From assembly GCA_015075175.1 (NCBI GenBank), contig JABTUV010000009.1:62001-126000 (forward strand): a stretch of 64,000 nt of DNA, given 5' to 3'. The DNA comes from a bacterium. Its GTDB lineage: Bacteria; Hinthialibacterota; Hinthialibacteria; H5-UNCL2. The notes beneath the pieces were generated by a model. The model was given only the letters and a program-made list of their open reading frames with translations. It was not told the origin of the DNA and ran no database searches. A program made the translations under genes and the position numbers. Positions 18,140-25,889 of the stretch are shown piece after piece (the stretch's first letter is position 1; every line of letters begins with the position of its first letter).

Positions 18140-19419
18140 GGCTCCGCCACACCCGCCCGCAACAGCGAATCCCGGCTGACCATGCCCTTGAACTTACCCT
18201 CCCCGTCCAGTACCGGAAGGCGCTTGATCCGTTTTTCGACCATGACGCGCACGGCCTCCTCGATGGGGGTCTCCTCGCGCACCGTGATGAGGTCCGTCTG
18301 CATCACTTCCCGGGCGGTCTTGTTTTCCAGACTGGTCAAGAGCTCCTTGGGGCGCTTTCCGATCTCCAGAAAAATCAGTTTGCTGACGAGATAATCCCAC
18401 CATCCGGCGCGATGCTCGGAGAACGCGCCCAGCAGCGTGCGATCCGAGATTAATCCGAGAAATTCTCCCGCCGGACCAACCACGGCAACCCGCTGGATGT
18501 CGTTGTCGTCGATGATCTTGAGCACCTCCAGCACGGGAGTGTCGGGCGGCACCACGTGGGTGTCGCGCCGCATGATATCGCGCACAAACCGGGCCTCCCG
18601 TATGTCCACGCGCTGCGCGCGCATGGCGTCCCAGTCGGGAGCCGTAGTCATGATGGTCCTGAAAATGTCCAAACGCGCGAGGACGCCTGCCAGCTTGCCG
18701 CTCGCATCCACCACCGGCACGCGCTTGAGTCCCTTGGACAGCATGAGGTTCACGGCCGCCACCAGCCTCTCCTCTTCTTTGACCGTTACGGGAGGCTTAC
18801 TCATGATGTCCCGGGCTGCCAGAGTGGGCATGGCGGCAAACAACTCTTGCGATTTGGAGTCATCCTCCATCTCGCGCAGGATTCCGAGGCGGACCGGCAT
18901 CCCGGCGCGCGTGATGAGATCCCCTTGGGTGATGATGCCGATGGGACGCTGCTCGTCGTCCACCACGGGTACTCCGTTGAAGGTCGCGCTCAGCAATAGC
19001 CGGGCGACGTCACTGGCCGGCGTGGCCGCTTTCACGGTTTGGGGCAGGGGTGTCATCGCGTCGCGCACCAGCAGCTGGCGCGGCAGCAGCCGGGATTTCG
19101 CGCGGTGGAGGCGGATGTCCATCTCCTCCACGACGATGATGCCATCTTCGACCATCGCCTCGATGGCGGGCAGCAGCCGGTCCAGCTCCGGCGCGGGCAG
19201 AATAATCTCGATCTTCAGCGGCATGTTGAACGAGAGGATTTCGATTCCGTGCGAGGCGATCTCACCGTTCTCATAGCAACCGGCAACCCCCTTGGTGACG
19301 GTGCAGCGCGCGGCGATGCGTTGAGCGCGGACGCGTTCGAGAACCGCCTGGTAAAGCGGCTTGCCGTGGAAGCGCGTTTCTTCGCTGGTGAAAATCTCGA
19401 TCACGTGATACTTGAGCAT
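18136..19419 (-). CDS. DUF190 domain fused to four CBS domains
   Basis: A 427-residue soluble protein. The N-terminal 105 residues (KPLYQAVLERVRAQRIA, GCYENGEIASHGIEILSF, LPIxxIIVPA-like LKIEIILPAPELDRLL) match DUF190, a PII-like domain commonly encoded next to CrcB. Four CBS repeats follow as two pairs, with motifs such as VRDAMTPLPQTV, DIMSKPPVTV, DIMRRDTHVV and VMQTDLITV. CBS pairs bind adenine nucleotides, so this looks like an energy or nucleotide sensor that could gate FluC or another operon product. It lies 18 bp downstream of fluC. Confidence 0.85.
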   Translation of the reverse strand: MLKYHVIEIFTSEETRFHGKPLYQAVLERVRAQRIAARCTVTKGVAGCYENGEIASHGIEILSFNMPLKIEIILPAPELDRLLPAIEAMVEDGIIVVEEMDIRLHRAKSRLLPRQLLVRDAMTPLPQTVKAATPASDVARLLLSATFNGVPVVDDEQRPIGIITQGDLITRAGMPVRLGILREMEDDSKSQELFAAMPTLAARDIMSKPPVTVKEEERLVAAVNLMLSKGLKRVPVVDASGKLAGVLARLDIFRTIMTTAPDWDAMRAQRVDIREARFVRDIMRRDTHVVPPDTPVLEVLKIIDDNDIQRVAVVGPAGEFLGLISDRTLLGAFSEHRAGWWDYLVSKLIFLEIGKRPKELLTSLENKTAREVMQTDLITVREETPIEEAVRVMVEKRIKRLPVLDGEGKFKGMVSRDSLLRAGVAEP

Positions 19420-19437
19420 CCGCGCGCGCCTCCCTCT

Positions 19438-19812
19438 TCAGACCATCAGCTTCGAAAGTAACATGCCGGCCACAACCAGTGCAAATCCCAACAGGTTGTT
19501 GGCCAAGAGGTTGCATCCGGCGACCAAAAACGACGTCGTACGCGCGGCGTTTATCGTCTCCAGGGCATAGGATGAGAAGGTCGTGAGCGCACCCAGATAT
19601 CCCGTGATGAAGAACAAACGGACGTTGGGGCCAAGCAGGTTGGCGCGTTCGGAAAGGCCGAACGCCAGGCCGATCAGCAGGCATCCCGTGAGGTTTACCA
19701 TCAGCGTTCCATAGGGAAAGCCCGCGCCCCAACTGCGCGTGGCCCAAAGACTCACGCCGTAACGGCATGCGGCGCCCAGGCTGCCGCCGATGAAGACGTA
19801 CACGAGTTTCAT
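19438..19812 (-). CDS. fluC: Fluoride channel FluC/CrcB
   Basis: A 124-residue, four-helix membrane protein with GGSLGAACRYG (9-19), NLTGCLLIG in helix 2 and the broken-helix signature GYLGALTTFSSY (about 71-82), which holds the central sodium site and the Phe residues that line the fluoride pathway. FluC dimers let fluoride leave the cytoplasm passively. The start is set at 19812 (MKLVYVFIGG); the longer frame adds a charged non-conserved tail. It sits between uspA and the DUF190-CBS gene and is the key reason the operon is assigned to fluoride resistance. Confidence 0.95.
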   Translation of the reverse strand: MKLVYVFIGGSLGAACRYGVSLWATRSWGAGFPYGTLMVNLTGCLLIGLAFGLSERANLLGPNVRLFFITGYLGALTTFSSYALETINAARTTSFLVAGCNLLANNLLGFALVVAGMLLSKLMV

Positions 19813-19878
19813 GACCCCGCTCCACGCCGCGCGCCGCGCGTCCGCCTTCCCGCCGTCGCGATCGTCCCCTCGCATGGT

Positions 19879-20295
19879 CTACCGCACGACCGTGACGGAG
19901 CAGGGCGCGTAGCTGAGCACGCGCTTGGACACGGACCCCAGGAGCCATCGTTCCATCACGCTCTTGCCGCGATGGCCCATGACAATCAGGTCCGCCTTCT
20001 CCTCGGCCGCCATGTGCACGATCTGCTCGGCGGGATGGCCCACCACCACACGGCTCTCCATGACCACTGCGGCGGCCTCGGCGGCGGCGCGGAAGGCCAC
20101 GAACTGCCTTTCAAAGTGCTCGGTGGCGGAGTCGAGCATGGCGGACGTTTCGACCATCGTTGGTGGATCCGGCGGGCGCGCCACCGACAGCACGATAAGA
20201 TCGGCGCTGAATTGCCTGGCCAGCTCCAGCGCGAAATCAAAGGCGCGCGCCGCCGATTTCGATCCGTCATAAGCGACGAGAATCTTGCGCAGCAT
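19879..20295 (-). CDS. Universal stress protein UspA family
   Basis: 138 residues with the Usp fold: ILVAYDGSKSA at the N-terminus, ADLIVMGHRGKSVMERWLLGSVSKRVL matching the ATP-binding GxxGx9GS pattern, and the SVTVVR end. An AAGGAG Shine-Dalgarno precedes the ATG. It lies 15 bp downstream of the antiporter stop. Single-domain ATP-binding Usp proteins are reported in crcB-riboswitch regulons, consistent with this position. Confidence 0.9.
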   Translation of the reverse strand: MLRKILVAYDGSKSAARAFDFALELARQFSADLIVLSVARPPDPPTMVETSAMLDSATEHFERQFVAFRAAAEAAAVVMESRVVVGHPAEQIVHMAAEEKADLIVMGHRGKSVMERWLLGSVSKRVLSYAPCSVTVVR

Positions 20296-20310
20296 GGTCC
20301 ATCTCCTTTC

Positions 20311-21552
20311 TCAGTCCGCGTCCGACGGGGCTTCAGTGGACGGCGACAGCCGGGACTCCACCGCCCCCAACGGCCCGATCGCCTCTCGTGCGTCCACCAG
20401 GGTACGCTTGGGAAGCAGGTAATGAGGGATAAAGAAGGCGTTGGCGATCAGCGTCGGCACCACCGCGCTGCCGATTACGGTAGCCACCAGATAGGAATAC
20501 TGTTCCTGCGTAATCACGCCGTGGGTCAAGCCGAAGAGTGCGGAGATGGTCCCAAAGGTAAGCCCGGTAGACATCAACAAAGTGGAATAGACGGCTTCGC
20601 GCTGGGCGTAGCGAAAGAGCTTGGTCGCCGGATATACACCCACGCTCTTGGTCAGCAACTTGGCGGCAAGCAAAGTGAAGAAGACCACCGGCGCCGCCGC
20701 CAGCGCAGGGACCGACACAAAGGAGCCCGCGCGAATGAAATAAAAGGGGGTGAGCAGGCCGAAAGTCAGAGTGCGCAAACGTCGCACCAAAACGTGATCT
20801 TTACCCACTGATCCAGCCAACACCATGCCGATGAGATAGGCGGGCAGAACGGCCTCGCTGCCGGACCACGTGGCCAGCGCCGCCATACCGAAAAGGAGAA
20901 GTAGCAGATACTTCGCCTCCAACTCCGAAGGCCGTCCCCCGTACCTGGCGAAAAAACGCGGTGTGAGCCAGGGGATCACGAAAAAGACCGCGATGCCGAC
21001 CAGGACGAATACGAGGGTCTTGTAGGTGAAAGGCGCGAATATCAGCCCCAGCGCAAGCACTGTTCCCAAATCGGTGATGAAACAGGCGGCCAAGATGGCT
21101 TTCCCAAAGTCGGTGCGGTTGAAACCCAGCTCCAGCATCACGGCATACACCACTGCCACGGAGGTTGTGGACAGGGCCACGCCAGCCAACCAGCTGGCCA
21201 TGATCCCCCAGTGCAGAATGTATCGCGCGACTGCCGCGCAGCCCAGGAAAGGTGCGAAAAAGGCAACGAGGCCGACGAACGTGGCCTCCTTCCAGCGGGC
21301 GCGGAAGACCACCGGATCCAATTCCGCTCCGGCCAGAAAGGTCAGCACGATCGCCCCGGTACCCGAAAGGAAGCGAATCCAGGATTCATCCGCGCCCAGC
21401 GCCACTCCGACGGCCGCACCGATCAAGAGTTGCGCCACGGTTCCCACCACGATTTCCGACAGCGCGGTGGCGATACGGAACCAAATGGATAACAGCGTGG
21501 CGATTAGTGCCAGCCCCACCCAGAGGGCCGCTTGCGCCCATACTTCAGTCAT
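20311..21552 (-). CDS. CPA2-type cation:proton antiporter, first gene of the fluoride operon
   Basis: 413 residues and about twelve or thirteen membrane segments, matching the Na+/H+ or K+/H+ exchanger (Kef-like) membrane domain without the C-terminal TrkA-N domain. The unwound-helix region is likely around FITDLGTVLALG, where Asp is the proton carrier. The start at 21552 (MTEVW) has AAGGGGG 6 nt upstream; an in-frame ATG at 21558 is possible. It is the first gene behind riboswitch 1. Sodium/proton antiporters are known crcB-RNA targets. Fluoride/proton or cation/proton exchange cannot be distinguished here. Confidence 0.88.
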   Translation of the reverse strand: MTEVWAQAALWVGLALIATLLSIWFRIATALSEIVVGTVAQLLIGAAVGVALGADESWIRFLSGTGAIVLTFLAGAELDPVVFRARWKEATFVGLVAFFAPFLGCAAVARYILHWGIMASWLAGVALSTTSVAVVYAVMLELGFNRTDFGKAILAACFITDLGTVLALGLIFAPFTYKTLVFVLVGIAVFFVIPWLTPRFFARYGGRPSELEAKYLLLLLFGMAALATWSGSEAVLPAYLIGMVLAGSVGKDHVLVRRLRTLTFGLLTPFYFIRAGSFVSVPALAAAPVVFFTLLAAKLLTKSVGVYPATKLFRYAQREAVYSTLLMSTGLTFGTISALFGLTHGVITQEQYSYLVATVIGSAVVPTLIANAFFIPHYLLPKRTLVDAREAIGPLGAVESRLSPSTEAPSDAD

Positions 21553-21655
21553 CTCCATCCCCCTTCCGCTCCAGCGGATGTCTCCGTCGCGGCGGCGTGG
21601 GCGAAGATGCGGTCGAGCCACACAAGGAGCTTATAGGTCCCGGCAGCTGTAGGCC

Positions 21656-21731
21656 GACTCCTGCTCCACGATCCGTCGCGGCAGGAGTCATCAGCCTGGT
21701 GGGGCAGTTCTGAAAGGGGGACTCCATCCCC
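21656..21731 (-). promoter_or_regulatory. Fluoride riboswitch (crcB motif) 1, leader of the antiporter-fluC-eno operon
   Basis: Read on the minus strand from 21731: P1 hairpin GGGG-AUGGAGU-CCCC, then a GAACUGCC...GGCUGAUGACUCC segment. P3 is GCC/GGC. The P1 loop GGAGUC can pair with the 3' GACUCC as the pseudoknot that defines the fluoride fold. This agrees with the crcB consensus GGNGAUG...CUGAUGRCUCCU. The 3' strand GACUCCUGC can alternatively pair with GCAGGAGUC (21656-21664), giving a mutually exclusive hairpin suitable as an expression platform. No clear U-run follows. Its place between a promoter and the fluC operon strengthens the call. Confidence 0.93.
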
Positions 21732-21751
21732 TGTCCGAGTTATTACCACAA

Positions 21752-21781
21752 ATGATAAACGAGCGACACCATCATTTTCAA
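21752..21781 (-). promoter_or_regulatory. Sigma70-like promoter for riboswitch 1 operon
   Basis: On the minus strand TTGAAA (21781-21776) and TATCAT (21757-21752) are 18 bp apart. Transcription would begin about 15 bp before the riboswitch P1 stem. It lies in the 220-bp gap after the second MutS-like gene. Confidence 0.7.
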
Positions 21782-21952
21782 CTCCAAAGTAGCTCTCGCA
21801 TTGGGCCCGGAGCAAAGGACATGGCCGGCGGCCGGTGAAACCCGCAGGAGCACCGCCGACTCTCCTCTGCGGCACGCCGACCTGTGCACAACGCGACGCA
21901 TCCGTCCCGGACAACTGCACTGGATCTCCAGCGCCCCTGTAGGCGCCTCGTC

Positions 21953-23467
21953 TCAACAAACCGGGTGGTCTGTTGTGAAGATCGCCCGGTACAAGTCCGC
22001 GCCATAACAGGTCGGCAGAGGGTCTCCCTCGACCAGATGGAAGGTCCGGCTTCCGTCCGACTCTCTCTCGGCCCGCAGGAACGTCACGTTTTTCACCCGT
22101 GCCTTACTGAAGCCGCAGGCAAAATCGTACAGATGCGTCACGAAGAAGACCTTGACGCGGCGTTCCAGGAGCACACGGACAATCTGGCGGGCGATCTCCG
22201 AGCCTTCGCGCTCGTTGGTGGCGGAAAAGGATTCGTTGAACAGAATCAGGGCGTCGGAGGTAATATGGTCTACGATCTCGCTCATGCGGCTGAGCTCCTC
22301 GTCAAACTTGCCGCTTTTCATGTCGGCGTCCTCTTCCCGCTTGTAGTGGGTGAAAACTCCACTGCACACATTGGCGGAAAAGGACTCGGCCGGCACGAAC
22401 ATACCGCACTGCATCATCACCTGCGCCAGTCCGATGCTGCGCAAAAAGACCGATTTTCCGCCCTGGTTGGCCCCCGTGATGATCACGAGGTCTCGCGCAT
22501 CCGCATCCACATTGTTGCCGACTACCTTGCGGTCCATGGTCAGCGCCAGGCAGGGGTCGTAAAGCCCGCGGAAGTTGTGCCGGCGCTGCCCGGGCGGGGC
22601 CGGTGTGGGAAAGCATACCGGCTCGCCCAGCCTGACCAGATGCTCGTACAGGTTCATGCACCCGATGTAGAAGGCCAGCTCCGTGCGCAGCGCCTCCAGG
22701 AAGCTCTCTACGTGGTGGGCGGACTGGGCCACGGCGTTGGCGACCAGGTTCAGCCCGCGATCCCGCAGTTCCGAAAGCCCTCGCGCCCCCGGCTCGTCGC
22801 GCGGATCGAGGCGAAAGCTGTAAGCCTGCGCGCGCATGGGCACGAGCCGCCTCCACCAGCCTCCCCGCTCCGACCGGGGCCGGCGGAGAACATACTCGGC
22901 GCCCTCGTTGCCGTTTCCCAAGTGCGCGCTGATGGGGACGCCGCGACGGAACTTCAGCGTGCGGAGGTGGAATCGGACGCGCGCAAAGTAGTCCTCATCC
23001 AGCTCGGTTTCCAGCATCGTGAAGAAGCGCGCAAAACCTTCCGATGAAAACTCCCCGGCATGTTCGCGGCCGACCCGGCAGAGTTCGCTCATAAGCCCGA
23101 CCAGGAACTCCAGCAGTTGCACCGCGCTGGAGAGAATCGTCCTGGTTGCCACGGCCGAAGACGCCCAGCCCAGCCAGTGTCTTCGCTTGCCGGCGGCCAG
23201 CTCTCCCGTGAGAGCGTAGATCTCCCGCACGACCTGCGAATTCCTCAGGCAATCCCGGAGCACGTCCTGTCGGTAATGCAGGGTCGCCAGATTCGTGGTC
23301 CGGGCCAGCAGGCAGCGGGTCGCCACGTCCCGCACCAGTCGGTCCTCCCCCGCCATGGCGTCCAGCAGGACCCGTAACTCGAGATCCTGCAAGAGCGCCT
23401 GCCCGTTCCATGGCAGCGGTTCTTGACGGCTGAAGTCCCGGTCCGGGTAGAGAAGATTAACCTTCAT
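21953..23467 (-). CDS. MutS-like ATPase B
   Basis: 504 residues. The C-terminal half is a MutS-type ABC ATPase: Walker A TGANQGGKS (332-339), FVPAESFSANVC, then Walker B LILFNES (about 408-413) and a late VFFVTHLYDF. The N-terminal half is the helical core/lever type; the mismatch-recognition domain I of MutS and the Smr domain of MutS2 are absent. The start overlaps the stop of MutS-like A by 4 bp, so the two probably form a heterodimer. MutS-like genes are reported downstream of crcB RNAs, but their role in fluoride tolerance is not established. Confidence 0.87.
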   Translation of the reverse strand: MKVNLLYPDRDFSRQEPLPWNGQALLQDLELRVLLDAMAGEDRLVRDVATRCLLARTTNLATLHYRQDVLRDCLRNSQVVREIYALTGELAAGKRRHWLGWASSAVATRTILSSAVQLLEFLVGLMSELCRVGREHAGEFSSEGFARFFTMLETELDEDYFARVRFHLRTLKFRRGVPISAHLGNGNEGAEYVLRRPRSERGGWWRRLVPMRAQAYSFRLDPRDEPGARGLSELRDRGLNLVANAVAQSAHHVESFLEALRTELAFYIGCMNLYEHLVRLGEPVCFPTPAPPGQRRHNFRGLYDPCLALTMDRKVVGNNVDADARDLVIITGANQGGKSVFLRSIGLAQVMMQCGMFVPAESFSANVCSGVFTHYKREEDADMKSGKFDEELSRMSEIVDHITSDALILFNESFSATNEREGSEIARQIVRVLLERRVKVFFVTHLYDFACGFSKARVKNVTFLRAERESDGSRTFHLVEGDPLPTCYGADLYRAIFTTDHPVC

Positions 23468-25056
23468 TCCGGCAGCCGCTCCAGCAGTTGTTGGTAAGTC
23501 AGGCGGTACTTCTGGGCGATGGCCAGCGCGTACGCCAGACCGTCGGCGGGCCGCCGCACGATCTTGAAGGTCCGCAAGGCGGGATTCTCGGGATGGACGG
23601 TCGCAACCATGCTGACGATCCGCTCGTCCCCCGCGGCCAGCTCGGCCATGAACGTCACCCAGACGCACACACAGCCTCGTTGGAGCAGCTGGCGCAGGAC
23701 GTTCCGGCTCAGCAGCAGCGCGTCCTCAAAAGTCGTCGAATTGAACGCCTCGTTGAGAATCACGAGGCTGCGGGAGTTGGCCTGGGCCAGGATGTCGTGG
23801 GCCCGCACGAGATCATCCTGCAATTTGCCGCGCAGGGTCGCGATGTCTTCCTCCTTCTGAAACAGGGTAAAAAGGTGGTGGCAAAGGAGCAGGCGGGCCT
23901 CCCTGGCCGGCACGGGCAGGCCGAGCGCGGCCAGATAGTGCAACTGCCCGAAGGCACGGGCGAAGGTGGTCTTGCCGCCCTGGTTGGGACCGGAGACGAC
24001 GATCACGCGCTCGCCTTGCCGCAGCGCGTAGTCGTTACACACCACGGGCTGCCCGGCATCGACCAACTGGCGGGCCAGGGCAAGATCGAAAATCCGAGCC
24101 GCCCCGTTCTGTTCCAGGGTGCTGAAAAGTCGCGGATAGCAGAAGGCGAGCCCCTTCTCTCGCAGAGCGGCGATGTACTCGAAGTAGGCCAGGTAAAACT
24201 GAACCTCGCGGTCGAAGACGGCGATCGCGTTATCGATAAAGGCGGTGTTCCGCGCACAGTATGCGTCGAGACGGAGGAAGACGTCGGGGTGCAGTTTGGC
24301 CACGAGCCCGACAATGCGCGCCTGGACGGAGCTCATCCCGCCGCCCGCGCGCAGATCGAAGAGGTAATCCTCGACCTCGCCCTGCTGAAACCTGGCGAAG
24401 GTCGCCTCTACCTCGCGGCTGTAGTCGGGCTCGCCGGCATAATTCCGCACGGAGACCCGATCTCCGTCGATCAGCACGCAATATTCGATGGCCGACAAGT
24501 CGTCCTTGAGCGCCTGCGTCTCGGCGCGCAGCCGGACAAACCGCTCCCCGGCAACGTAGCCGCGGAGATACTCCTCAAAACCCAGCAGGCCACGCGACTG
24601 CAATTCCGCGTGCTCCAGCTCACGGACCAGACCCACCACGGCGTCACAGTACGCCTCGGCGGCGCACAGGAACCAGCCTTCCTTGTGGTACCGATCGTCG
24701 AGCTTCCCGATGGCGGCCAGATGCTGGCGGGTCGCGCGAAAGCGGGACGCGAACGCCTTGATGGGCGCGGCGACCGCCTCCTTTTCCATATCCCGCGCGA
24801 TCTCATGGCGGTAGTAGACGTCCTCGGTCCTCTTCAAAGGCGCATAGTACCACGGCTTGAGATCGTATTCCTCGCGGCCGGTCGTGAGGGCGTCAATGAC
24901 CTGATCCAGATTCAGGTCACCGAAGAAGGCGGGTTCCTCGGCCGTTGCCGAGTCGACAGGGCCGGACGCTGCCGGGAACAGAAGACTCGTGGCCGCCCTA
25001 CCGCCCTGACTTGAGGGCGGAACATCCGACATGGCTTCCACCCGGACTGTCGTCAT
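23464..25056 (-). CDS. MutS-like ATPase A, first gene behind riboswitch 2
   Basis: 530 residues from the ATG at 25056, chosen because an AAGGAG Shine-Dalgarno lies 9 nt upstream and the longer frame would run through a terminator and the riboswitch. It contains Walker A SGPNQGGKTT (about 355-364), GLPVPAREARL, FQKEEDIATL and Walker B LVILNEAFNSTT (about 431). Like its partner it lacks the MutS mismatch-binding and Smr domains. It shares only the ATPase signature with MutS-like B, so this is an old divergence, not a tandem duplication. Confidence 0.87.
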   Translation of the reverse strand: MTTVRVEAMSDVPPSSQGGRAATSLLFPAASGPVDSATAEEPAFFGDLNLDQVIDALTTGREEYDLKPWYYAPLKRTEDVYYRHEIARDMEKEAVAAPIKAFASRFRATRQHLAAIGKLDDRYHKEGWFLCAAEAYCDAVVGLVRELEHAELQSRGLLGFEEYLRGYVAGERFVRLRAETQALKDDLSAIEYCVLIDGDRVSVRNYAGEPDYSREVEATFARFQQGEVEDYLFDLRAGGGMSSVQARIVGLVAKLHPDVFLRLDAYCARNTAFIDNAIAVFDREVQFYLAYFEYIAALREKGLAFCYPRLFSTLEQNGAARIFDLALARQLVDAGQPVVCNDYALRQGERVIVVSGPNQGGKTTFARAFGQLHYLAALGLPVPAREARLLLCHHLFTLFQKEEDIATLRGKLQDDLVRAHDILAQANSRSLVILNEAFNSTTFEDALLLSRNVLRQLLQRGCVCVWVTFMAELAAGDERIVSMVATVHPENPALRTFKIVRRPADGLAYALAIAQKYRLTYQQLLERLPE

Positions 25057-25106
25057 CTCTCGCGTCTCCTTCCGCCGGCCGGAGCGCGATACTCGCCTCG
25101 ACCCAA

Positions 25107-25128
25107 CAAAAAACCGCCTCGCGGCGGT
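25107..25128 (-). terminator. Intrinsic terminator between riboswitch 2 and the MutS-like gene
   Basis: Minus-strand hairpin ACCGCC-GCGA-GGCGGT followed by six U residues. It sits about 25 nt after the riboswitch's alternative hairpin and 50 nt before the start codon. It is therefore well placed to stop transcription unless fluoride-bound RNA prevents it. Confidence 0.85.
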
Positions 25129-25153
25129 CGTGGGCGCTGCCTCGCCGGACACG

Positions 25154-25224
25154 CTCCTGCCGCAGCTCTCATGCAGCAGGAGTCATCAGCCCGACAGGCG
25201 CTTGTTTCGGGGGACTCCATCCCC
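25154..25224 (-). promoter_or_regulatory. Fluoride riboswitch (crcB motif) 2, leader of the MutS-like pair
   Basis: On the minus strand from 25224: P1 GGGG-AUGGAGU-CCCC, then AAACAAGCGCC...GGGCUGAUGACUCC. The pseudoknot partners GGAGUC/GACUCC, the CUGAUGACUCCUGC block and the P1 stem are the same as in riboswitch 1, while the joining sequence and P3 loop differ. GACUCCUGC can re-pair with GCAGGAG at 25154-25160. An intrinsic terminator lies further downstream (25107-25128), so transcription attenuation is the likely mechanism. Confidence 0.93.
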
Positions 25225-25232
25225 ACGATGGA

Positions 25233-25261
25233 AAATTACCGCATCAGGCCCGCGCCGTCAA
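25233..25261 (-). promoter_or_regulatory. Sigma70-like promoter for riboswitch 2
   Basis: Minus strand TTGACG (25261-25256) and TAATTT (25238-25233) with a 17-bp spacer, placed just upstream of the riboswitch P1 stem. The same arrangement precedes riboswitch 1. Confidence 0.7.
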
Positions 25262-25287
25262 CCCGGTTGATGCCGCGCTTCGCCGTG

Positions 25288-25432
25288 TCAAATCTCTCGG
25301 TCCAGCGCCCAGGGCGACTGAACATCCTTGTCTCCCATAATGTGAATCAACGCCCGCAGGTAAGCGTCCTGCTCGTCGCGGTGCAGCAAAGAGCGTCGAA
25401 CGGCATCGCGCTTGAGCGCGTAACTGCGCATG
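25288..25432 (-). pseudogene. Unassigned C-terminal fragment
   Basis: A minus-strand frame from about 25432 gives MRSYALKRDAVRRSLL and ends IHIMGDKDVQSPWALDREI at 25288. Composition looks protein-like, but I do not recognise it. It appears cut off by the transposase fragment on its upstream side and ends just before the riboswitch 2 promoter. It may be the tail of a lost gene or a chance frame. Confidence 0.3.
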
Positions 25433-25679
25433 TCCTCCGCGCATTCCGCCAGCTGGCGCCGCCTGTACCACGCCGGCGCCCTCTCGAGCCTGCGCGACGA
25501 CAAACGCGGCCGCAAGCCCACGCGCCATCCCCTGGAGGAAGAGGTCGAGCGCCTGCGCAAACAACTGGCCCGCACCGAAAAGCGTCTCCAACAGGCGGAG
25601 AACATCATCGATATCCAAAAATGTTGCGCAGATGCTGGGCATTCCCCTCAAGAACGTCGAGGACGAAGAAAGCGCATGA
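25425..25679 (+). pseudogene. IS3-type transposase orfA fragment with one frameshift
   Basis: The frame reads SWRRLYHAGALSSLRDDKRGRKP and then LEEEVERLRKQLARTEKRLQ, AENIIDIQK: the end of the helix-turn-helix and the leucine-zipper part of an IS3-family OrfA. After IDIQK one extra T (near 25621) shifts the frame. The continuation VAQMLGIPLKNVEDEESA ends at 25679. The N-terminal third of OrfA and all of OrfB are missing here. It directly abuts the duplicated segment at 25681. Confidence 0.8.
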
Positions 25680-25680
25680 T

Positions 25681-25889
25681 CGCCGCGACACCGGCGGTTC
25701 CAGCAGCCAGACGTACAGCGCGGGCAGGAGCACCAGCGCGTACAGGGGATACAGGGCGAGAAAGAGCGGACTGTAGCGCCCGAAAAGCACCGGAGCCAGG
25801 AGGGGGTTGGTACTGGCGGGATAGCCGGCGAGGATCCAGGGAGCCGCCGCCGCAGTGCACCAGACGGCCCAGGGGAGGAGACGCTTCAA
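25681..25889 (-). pseudogene. Truncated copy of the SGNH-protein N-terminus
   Basis: From a TTG at 25889 the minus strand encodes the same 69 residues or so as the start of the SGNH/AlgX-like protein at 50303 (KRLLPWAVWCTAAAAPWILA through WLLEPPVSRR). It then runs into the reversed transposase sequence at 25680. This copy keeps the frame (CCCC) where the 50-kb copy has CCC. It is not a functional gene. Confidence 0.85.

Noticed and set aside
23464-25152. Longer MutS-like A starting at 25152
   Set aside because: That start lies inside the riboswitch's alternative hairpin and would read through the intrinsic terminator. The ATG at 25056 has an AAGGAG site.
21640-25230. The ggagtcatcagcc...gggggactccatcc sequences as another dispersed repeat family
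   Set aside because: On the minus strand both copies fold as the crcB fluoride riboswitch, and both sit between a promoter and fluoride-type genes.
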